Below, in pieces: positions 58,946 to 64,000 of a stretch of 64,000 bases of DNA. The position numbers were made by a program, and so were the translations under genes. The stretch is from NCBI GenBank assembly GCA_964446955.1, contig CAYUQJ010000011.1:26256-90255 (forward strand), written 5' to 3'. The notes beneath the pieces were generated by a model. It saw only the letters and a list, made by a program, of their open reading frames with translations. It was not told where the DNA came from and ran no database searches. Numbering within the stretch: the stretch's first letter is position 1; each line of letters begins with the position of its first letter. The stretch comes from Leptolinea sp964446955. Lineage in GTDB: Bacteria > Chloroflexota > Anaerolineae > Anaerolineales > Anaerolineaceae.

Positions 58946-60055
58946 TTACCATTCGGGTGGGGTGAAATTGCCGATCGAATCTTTGGTTATGATATCGAAG
59001 GGGACGATGTTTTCATATTTGGCTGATGTGTCCTTATTAAGGAAGAGATTGGCCGTTTTCATGGAATGGATTGTGATTGTCTCGATGTTCTGAGCAATTG
59101 AAATGTAGTTGGGCCAGCTCTGAACCTGGTCAAAACCGGTTTTGTTGCCATCGACAGCCACGATCATCACACTTTCCATGTCGCCTTTGGCTTTCAGAGC
59201 ATTGATGACGCCAGTCGCGCCGTTGTCCCAGTGGCAGAAGATAGCCTGGATTTCATCACCATATTTCGTGATCATGTCTTCCGCGATAGCCTGGGCTTGA
59301 GCGGTATCCCACTGTTGAGGATTTTTGTATTCCAGTACGTTGATCTTAGTTCCCTCAATACCACCGGCAAATCCATCATGGCGGCGGATTGCTGCATCGT
59401 GACCAGCCTGTCCACCGATTTCAACCATTGTTGCGCCATCGGGGAACGAGTCCAGGATTGCCTTTGCCGCAAATTCGCCTGCCTGGTTATCATCAACCCC
59501 CACGAAGAAATCAGCAGATTCTTTTGCATCTTCCGCGGGATTGGACATAAACCAACCCACAACAACACCGGCTTTTCTCGCCTCTGTGAGAGACGGGACG
59601 ATCGCTTTGGCATCATTAGGATTGACAAAAATCACATCAACTTTCTGAGCGACCGCATTGTTGATAGCTTTTACCTGTTCCTGGACATCACCCTTTCCGT
59701 CCAGGACAATAACCTCGAAACAGTTATCGGCAGCATGCTTTTGGATCATTTTCCACGCGAAAGCTTGCGATGGATTGGCCAACTGACCCGGAATCCAAGC
59801 AATTGTTTTCATGGTAGCACATGTTGAAGCGGCAGATTCCGCGGGTTCAGCAGGTGCAGCGGGTTCAGCGGGCGCGGCGGGTTCAGCGGCTTCAGCGGCT
59901 TCAGCGGGCGCGGCGGGTTCAGCAGGTGCAGCCGGTTCTGCAGGCGCTGCTGGTTGGGCGGGTGCCGCATTTGCGGCGGGAGTGCCGCATGCGGTGAGAA
60001 CAATACAACCCAGTATTAATAGCGCCAGCAAATTTAAAAGCGATTTCTTGATCAT
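58946..60055 (-). CDS. Sugar ABC transporter substrate-binding lipoprotein
   Basis: A 369-residue PBP1-type (RbsB-like) lipoprotein. The signal peptide ends at CIVLTAC, so Cys22 or Cys23 would be lipidated. An Ala/Pro/Glu linker (about 26-78) with PAAPAE repeats tethers the domain. The domain opens KTIAWIPGQLANPSQAFAWKMI and contains DVIFVNPNDAKAIVPSL, typical of pentose and hexose binders. AAGGAGA precedes the ATG. It is the first gene of the transporter set. Confidence 0.92.
   Translation of the reverse strand: MIKKSLLNLLALLILGCIVLTACGTPAANAAPAQPAAPAEPAAPAEPAAPAEAAEAAEPAAPAEPAAPAEPAESAASTCATMKTIAWIPGQLANPSQAFAWKMIQKHAADNCFEVIVLDGKGDVQEQVKAINNAVAQKVDVIFVNPNDAKAIVPSLTEARKAGVVVGWFMSNPAEDAKESADFFVGVDDNQAGEFAAKAILDSFPDGATMVEIGGQAGHDAAIRRHDGFAGGIEGTKINVLEYKNPQQWDTAQAQAIAEDMITKYGDEIQAIFCHWDNGATGVINALKAKGDMESVMIVAVDGNKTGFDQVQSWPNYISIAQNIETITIHSMKTANLFLNKDTSAKYENIVPFDIITKDSIGNFTPPEW
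59830..59965 (-). repeat. Low-complexity Ala/Pro/Glu-coding tandem repeats
   Basis: Short units of 9-15 bp that encode PAEPAAPAE-like peptides repeat across the linker of the binding protein. Near-identical units make this stretch prone to length change. The complementary strand also gives a long Ala/Gly frame, which is an artefact. Confidence 0.7.
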
Positions 60056-60297
60056 TTCTTTCTCCTTATGAATGAATATCGACCGTTATGTTGGCTTTGT
60101 ACTTGGGCAAGCACGGAAAAGTTCTTTATTTCACTTGCCTAAAAATACCTATGAACATCCTCAAAACAATATTTCTATTTCTTCTAATCAAAATCCTTTG
60201 TTTTCCTTCTGACACACCTCCTCATAAAACAACCTGCCCTTTCGAAAAATACTGTTTGCATCAACGGTTAAGGCATCTTGTTTTTGTTTTCAAGTTT

Positions 60298-61440
60298 TTA
60301 AAGGGTTTCTGATATCGGAACCCAACGACGCTCATCGGAAGAGATAATGGTGGCCTCCATCACTTGCTGGATATGCAACGCATCTCTAAACGTGGGCATC
60401 GGTTGAAGATCATCAGACACTGCCTTTAAGAATCGGTACTGTGATTCCACAAAAGTCGTCGCGAAACCAGGAGCCATCGACCAATCAGGCGCTTTATGGT
60501 TTTCAAAACGGCTGACACTTTGAACTTTCCGGAAACCACTCATTCCGCCTATCGGTTGATCAGGATCCTTTACGTCAAACACTTCAAGCCAGCTTGGATC
60601 TTCTGCGTTGAACCGTAACGCTCCCTTTTCACCGAAAATCTCAAATTTTAGATCATTTGTGACGCCAGTCCCCATGCGGGATATCTCTATTGATCCGAGA
60701 GAATTGTCTGCCATGCGGGTCTGCATCAGAACAATGTCATCCACATCGACGGGAGCTTTTTCTGACGAACCGGGGGCAATTGGCCGCTCTTTAATGAGAG
60801 TGTCCATAGTTGCCTGAACGGAAGCAAAATCGCCCATCAAAAAGTAGATCAAGTCCAGGATGTGCGAGCCAAGATCGAACAAAGCTCCACCTCCGGCTAT
60901 ACCCTTGGTTAATCTCCAGGATAGGGGTTTGTTGGGGTTGATATAGCTGGACCGATAAAAGCAACCCCGGTATGAGAATATCCGACCAAGAAACCCCTCC
61001 TGGATCATCTGGTGGGCACGAAGAACCGCGGGATAATAGCGAAAATTAAAGTTGATCTGGTTCTTCACCCCCGCCTTTTCAACAGCATTTACAATAGTCT
61101 TTCCCTGTGCCACATCGTTCGACAGCGGTTTTTCACAGTACACATGTTTGCCGGCAGCTGCGGCCGCGCAGATAATCTCTTCATGTAAGTGGTTGGGGAC
61201 ACAAATGTCGATGACATCGACATCTTCACGGGATAGAAGTTCGTGATAGTCTGTTGTCCATACGTCACAATCGAGCTCCCTGGCGGCATTCTCGGCGGCT
61301 GCAGGGTTTACATCTGCCACTCCGACAAGATTTACAGTATCGGCAGGCAGTCCATAGTGGAAAGGAATGGACCGGTAAGCCATGCCGTGTACCCGGGCGA
61401 CTCCTCCGTATCCAATAATTGCGACTCCAAGTTTTCTCAT
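60298..61440 (-). CDS. Gfo/Idh/MocA-family oxidoreductase (copy 2)
   Basis: A 380-residue NAD(P)-dependent dehydrogenase. Rossmann start VAIIGYGGVARVHGMAYRS, catalytic-lysine motif YCEKPLS, and C-terminal domain block DLGSHILDLIYFLMGDF. It aligns along its length with the oxidoreductase at 30681. ATG 61440 follows AGGAG. It probably oxidises the imported sugar or a phosphorylated form. It lies between the epimerase-like gene and the binding-protein gene; a 242-bp gap before the latter holds no gene. Confidence 0.88.
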   Translation of the reverse strand: MRKLGVAIIGYGGVARVHGMAYRSIPFHYGLPADTVNLVGVADVNPAAAENAARELDCDVWTTDYHELLSREDVDVIDICVPNHLHEEIICAAAAAGKHVYCEKPLSNDVAQGKTIVNAVEKAGVKNQINFNFRYYPAVLRAHQMIQEGFLGRIFSYRGCFYRSSYINPNKPLSWRLTKGIAGGGALFDLGSHILDLIYFLMGDFASVQATMDTLIKERPIAPGSSEKAPVDVDDIVLMQTRMADNSLGSIEISRMGTGVTNDLKFEIFGEKGALRFNAEDPSWLEVFDVKDPDQPIGGMSGFRKVQSVSRFENHKAPDWSMAPGFATTFVESQYRFLKAVSDDLQPMPTFRDALHIQQVMEATIISSDERRWVPISETL

Positions 61441-61504
61441 AACGGCTCCTATTAGGAAAAACAAGTTGCTGTTGGTCTTACTTTGCTAACGAGAGCGACC
61501 AGTT

Positions 61505-62311
61505 TCACTTCTCACCACGTTTTAACAATCCCGCTGAAGTCCGGTAGATCTCACTGGTTTTATCCAGCTCGGATCGCAGTTTTTGAACGGCGGTATTAAT
61601 TTGCCCGGTTCCTGGAACGAATTTTCCAGAAGGCCCTTTCAACAAAGGGGAAGAGAATTCCCCGACGGTCATACCGGCTTTAATGAACCCGGCCAGGTTG
61701 TCTGTGTTCAATCCGCCATCAACCATCAATTCCATTCGATCTTCCAGACCGGCGGCGAAAATCATGTCGTGCATTTTAGCAATGTTCGCGTACATGATTG
61801 GATCAGTGTCGTGCGGGCTTTTTCCAGATTCCTTGACCCAGAAATGAGCGCGGCTTTCGTATTCAATAATGTCTACATATGGGACGATGTATTGCTCAAA
61901 CGCATTTACCGGAGTTCCCTGCCAGGCCCACACGCCGACCTTTAATCCAAGTTCGTCTTTGATATACGTAATGGCCTGGATCATCATCTCCCCCATTGTT
62001 TCAATCGGTAATGAGATCAAATTAACGCCAAGATCGGCCATTTGTTTGAAAACATCAAAACTCGGGCGTACCATTTGCAATTGCGCTTCAATTTCCAGTT
62101 CGGTGCTTTTGCGTAAACCTTCCAGGATATCAAAACCGCCACGCGGCATACCAAAATCCATATATTTGCCATCACGAACTTCAACGTGGAACCAGTCGAC
62201 TCCAGCCTGTTCCAACTCTTTTACCTGGGCTCCCAGAACAGAGTAATCTGCCCAGAATAGGCCCGCGGCAATTTTCGCTTTTTGGTTTACTTTCCCTATT
62301 GTGTCTTTCAT
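61505..62311 (-). CDS. Ribulose-phosphate 3-epimerase-like TIM-barrel protein
   Basis: A 268-residue protein resembling RPE/AlsE 3-epimerases. WFHVEVRDGKYMDFG (about 37-51) corresponds to the HxDxMDG metal motif and MVDGGLNTDNL (about 203-213) to the phosphate-side VDGG. Compared with RPE, the Asp of HxD is Glu and the His of the HLM motif appears as Gln (EAQLQMV). It is about 45 residues longer than RPE. It may epimerise a different sugar or do other chemistry. ATG 62311 follows AAGGA. Confidence 0.7.
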   Translation of the reverse strand: MKDTIGKVNQKAKIAAGLFWADYSVLGAQVKELEQAGVDWFHVEVRDGKYMDFGMPRGGFDILEGLRKSTELEIEAQLQMVRPSFDVFKQMADLGVNLISLPIETMGEMMIQAITYIKDELGLKVGVWAWQGTPVNAFEQYIVPYVDIIEYESRAHFWVKESGKSPHDTDPIMYANIAKMHDMIFAAGLEDRMELMVDGGLNTDNLAGFIKAGMTVGEFSSPLLKGPSGKFVPGTGQINTAVQKLRSELDKTSEIYRTSAGLLKRGEK

Positions 62312-62446
62312 ATTTATCATTCCTTAAGTTAAGATTGTTTTCTTCTGGAAAATGGAAGCGTTAAACTACACGGCATCAGGTTGAGCCGCTGGATTTTTCG
62401 TAAACGATATTAAGTTGTTCGGGTTATAAAAGAGGTGGGTGGAGAA

Positions 62447-63409
62447 TTACTTTTGTGTTTCGTTCTCCATCTTGAGTACGGCTGTGGCTGTTTCGATATC
62501 TGTACTCAAGATTTTGATCACGCCGGTCTTAAGCGCGCCTAGTATTGCTCTGGTTTTCTTAAGACCCATTGCTACTGCGATTGTATTGGGTATTTGCTTC
62601 ATTTCCTCCATGGTCAGTCCGATAATGCTTTGATTAATATGGCATTGGTGAAAACTGCCATCAAGACAAAAGAAAAGGCCGCCAATATCTCCAACTGTGC
62701 CATCTTTTTTCATGATTTTTATTTGATCGGCGGAAATCATATCTGCCTGGACATAGCGTGAATTATTGGGATCCAGATTTCCAATACCTAATAGCAAAAT
62801 ATCTGCTTTTCGGGAGGCATTCAATGTAAGTTCTATCGATTTTTGCCTTCGCAGTACAGCCGCTTCTTCCGGGCTGTTCGCCATTAATGGAGAGGTTAGA
62901 TACAAAACCTGGCCCCCCAGTTTCTGTGCCAGTTGACGCGCCAGAGCCGCACTGTCAATATCCTGCAACGCGAAAGGGATACTCCCCATAGCCTGCGCCA
63001 CATTTACGTGAACTTGCGACGTTGGTTTTACCGCATTAATCACTTCATACGTCGAGCGGCCCAGGCATACCGCCAGTGTCATTCCATCCTCAAGGATCGT
63101 TTCCAGGAAATTTGCGGTCATCTGACCGAGCCGGCTAAGGATGACCGTTTCGTCTGTATTTTTTGAGCTTAATACCAGGGCCTTTTTAAGATTGAAAACA
63201 TCACATAACTGTTTCTCAACGGCATTATCTCGTTCAATCGGCCAGCCTATAACAATTTTTACAATGTTATTTTCGCGGGCTTCTTTGAGTAACCGGTAGA
63301 CTTTTACCCGAGACAGCCCCAATTCATCGGCTATATCGTTCTGGCTTTTCTCCTGTTCGTAATACATGGAACCAATTTGTGCGAGGAGTTGGTGGTGGCT
63401 ATCTTTCAT
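62447..63409 (-). CDS. SorC/DeoR-family sugar-binding transcriptional regulator
   Basis: A 320-residue SorC-type regulator: N-terminal helix-turn-helix (SQNDIADELGLSRVKVYRLL, about 21-40) and a C-terminal phosphosugar-binding domain (about 60-315), with GIGNLDPNNSRYV and VGDIGGLFF blocks. Start 63409 is used because an upstream in-frame ATG would translate the operator repeats (63438-63478). It heads the long minus-strand gene array and probably controls it in response to a phosphorylated intermediate. Confidence 0.9.
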   Translation of the reverse strand: MKDSHHQLLAQIGSMYYEQEKSQNDIADELGLSRVKVYRLLKEARENNIVKIVIGWPIERDNAVEKQLCDVFNLKKALVLSSKNTDETVILSRLGQMTANFLETILEDGMTLAVCLGRSTYEVINAVKPTSQVHVNVAQAMGSIPFALQDIDSAALARQLAQKLGGQVLYLTSPLMANSPEEAAVLRRQKSIELTLNASRKADILLLGIGNLDPNNSRYVQADMISADQIKIMKKDGTVGDIGGLFFCLDGSFHQCHINQSIIGLTMEEMKQIPNTIAVAMGLKKTRAILGALKTGVIKILSTDIETATAVLKMENETQK

Positions 63410-63437
63410 GGTTATGCTTTTTATCCTCGGGAGTGGA

Positions 63438-63478
63438 GTGCAAATGCACAAGAAAAGTGCATGTGCACAGTATTGCAC
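63438..63478 (-). promoter_or_regulatory. Tandem SorC-type operators
   Basis: GTGCA-N2-TGCAC occurs at 63438-63449 and again at 63457-63468, two inverted repeats 19 bp apart, followed by a TGCAC half-site at 63474-63478. They lie 29-69 bp upstream of the regulator start. The 19-bp spacing is nearly two helical turns and suits cooperative tetramer binding. Confidence 0.75.
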
Positions 63479-63586
63479 TTTTTTATTTGAATGTCAATAG
63501 GGAAAATTATTTCTGAGATAAGTAAGAGATAGATTCTTGAATATATTCAGATTTTTGTTATTACTTTTAATATTCCCTGTTAGTTA

Positions 63587-63652
63587 AATCGAAAACGCCA
63601 GCCCTTGCGGATTGACGTTATAGTGGATGGTGCCTTTCGGTATTTCCGTTAG
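63587..63652 (-). repeat. 66-bp repeat, copy A
   Basis: This copy matches copy B at 61 of 66 positions (five substitutions, no gaps). On the minus strand it contains a hairpin with GCAA loop (CGTCAATCC/GGGCTGGCG) and a CCGAAAGG hairpin. The period between copies is 120 bp. Confidence 0.85.
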
Positions 63653-63675
63653 GTTGTGGGGGTGCGATTTGCCTG

Positions 63676-63697
63676 CCCTGGTTGAATGTAACCAGGG
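63676..63697. repeat. Inverted repeat between the two 66-bp copies
   Basis: CCCTGGTT (63676-63683) pairs perfectly with AACCAGGG (63690-63697) around a 6-nt loop. It lies in the 54-bp spacer between repeat copies A and B. Confidence 0.6.
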
Positions 63698-63706
63698 AAC
63701 CGATAG

Positions 63707-63772
63707 AATCGAAAACGCCAGTCCTTGTGGGCTGACGTTATAGTGGATGGTGCCTTTCGGCATTTCCGTTAG
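63707..63772 (-). repeat. 66-bp repeat, copy B
   Basis: This is the second copy of the 66-bp repeat. On the minus strand it carries TGCC-GAAA-GGCA, a perfect GNRA-loop hairpin, and a second hairpin closed by an ACAA loop. It directly abuts the 3' end of the tRNA fragment. Confidence 0.85.
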
Positions 63773-63814
63773 TAGCGGGGAGTGGATTCGAACCACTGAC
63801 CTCCGGGTTATGAG
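63773..63814 (-). tRNA. 3' half of an initiator-type tRNA-Met(CAU), truncated
   Basis: Read on the minus strand: anticodon loop CTCATAA (63814-63808), anticodon-stem 3' strand CCCGG, variable loop AGGTC, T-arm AGTGG-TTCGAAT-CCACT, and acceptor 3' strand CCCCGCT plus A. The CCC after the loop matches the G-C-rich anticodon stem of initiator tRNAs. The 5' strand CCGGG that should precede the loop is absent (AATCT is there), and no D-arm or AGCGGGG acceptor strand is found up to 64000. It therefore cannot be a functional tRNA as it stands. Confidence 0.7.
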
Positions 63815-63919
63815 AGATTTTCCTGGTTTCGGAACGTTTTTCACTCAGGCTCCGCATTTTAGCCTGGCCTGAGGGACGCTCTTCTGAAGAGGCCGGAGGA
63901 TCTTTGGTTACGAGTTATT
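63815..63919 (-). ncRNA. Structured leader upstream of the tRNA fragment
   Basis: On the minus strand this stretch can form CTCAGGC/GCCTGAG (63844-63850 with 63867-63873) or the competing CAGGCT/AGCCTG (63846-63851 with 63861-63866), a CTCTT/AAGAG hairpin (63879-63891), and a long-range 7-bp stem between 63893-63899 and 63800-63806 inside the tRNA fragment. It is transcribed from the promoter at 63926-63954. No known RNA family is recognised. Confidence 0.4.
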
Positions 63920-63925
63920 AGTCGT

Positions 63926-63954
63926 ATGATAGCAACTTTTTATGGCAGGGTCAA
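63926..63954 (-). promoter_or_regulatory. Strong promoter reading into the tRNA fragment
   Basis: On the minus strand TTGACC (63954-63949) and TATCAT (63931-63926) are separated by 17 bp. The start of transcription would be near 63919, about 105 bp before the tRNA-like segment. No open reading frame with a ribosome site follows. Confidence 0.6.
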
Positions 63955-64000
63955 GTAGTAGTTTTTTCGCGACCCGGAGGACGATGGTTGAGTTTTGATG

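Noticed and set aside
59811..60071. Ala/Gly-rich plus-strand frame
   Set aside because: It is the antisense reading of the Ala/Pro/Glu linker repeats of the binding protein.
63587..63772. CRISPR array
   Set aside because: Only two copies of a 66-bp repeat, imperfect, with no cas genes in the window.
63584..63844. 86-residue minus-strand frame with repeated peptide LTE(M/I)PKGTIHYNV
   Set aside because: It is read through the tRNA fragment and the two structured repeats, has no ribosome site, and translates tRNA sequence into the familiar spurious ITRRSVVRIHSPL-type peptide.
63773..63960. Group I intron in initiator tRNA
   Set aside because: Such introns end in G at the splice site within the anticodon loop; here CTCATAA is continuous, the preceding base is not G, and no P/Q/R/S-like core was seen. 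A 5' exon beyond 64000 cannot be fully excluded.

Overview
The window looks like chromosome of an anaerobic, sugar-fermenting bacterium, most likely Chloroflexota class Anaerolineae. This is inferred from lipoproteins with long Thr/Pro or Ala/Pro/Glu linkers, an FeoAB ferrous-iron system, a glycyl radical enzyme, a PPi-type phosphofructokinase, many sugar transporters and moderate base composition. No rRNA or 16S marker is present, so the taxonomy is an inference. No CRISPR array, insertion sequence or phage gene was found.

Layout. 1-2.3 kb (minus): first codons of a probable sugar ABC ATPase, a PfkB kinase and a class I xylose isomerase. 2.5-3.5 kb: lipoate-protein ligase. 3.8-9.2 kb (plus): a tightly packed GH63 hydrolase, GT20 synthase, GT4 glycosyltransferase and trehalose-phosphatase-like HAD enzyme. 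9.4-11.7 kb (minus): TetR regulator, ApbE and an FMN-binding membrane protein, with a 34-bp palindrome in front. 11.9-14.9 kb (plus): feoA-feoA-feoB plus a Cys-rich membrane protein, with a strong promoter and nested palindromes. 15-16.3 kb: an unrecognised polytopic membrane protein.

16.3-31.8 kb is an amino-sugar region. A LacI-GH4-kinase operon diverges, around a twin operator, from a GlmS/NagB-II-like SIS protein. Next come a GntR/UTRA regulator and a mannose-family PTS (IIC, IID, IIA, IIB), interleaved with two further SIS proteins, a ceramidase-like hydrolase, a small membrane protein, a HAD phosphatase, NagA and a Gfo/Idh/MocA oxidoreductase. Together they would import, phosphorylate, deacetylate and deaminate N-acetylated amino sugars.

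31.9-40.6 kb: a decayed gene (probably a sugar-binding protein), a lipoprotein, a DegV protein and a five-gene oligopeptide ABC transporter (minus). 41.1-48 kb (plus): XRE-cupin regulator, ferredoxin, zinc-ribbon protein, Mrp ATPase, ZIP transporter, YggS, radical SAM protein, AIR-synthase/HypE-like protein and a YkoF-like protein. This looks like a metal or cofactor locus of unknown product.

48.1-63.5 kb (minus) is one long catabolic gene array: SorC regulator, RPE-like epimerase, Gfo/Idh oxidoreductase, ribose-type ABC importer, GlcG-like protein, two ROK kinases, a glycyl radical enzyme with its activase, and PPi-phosphofructokinase. The regulator is preceded by tandem operators. The last 400 bp hold two 66-bp repeats, the 3' half of an initiator-type tRNA and a structured, promoter-driven leader, all on the minus strand.
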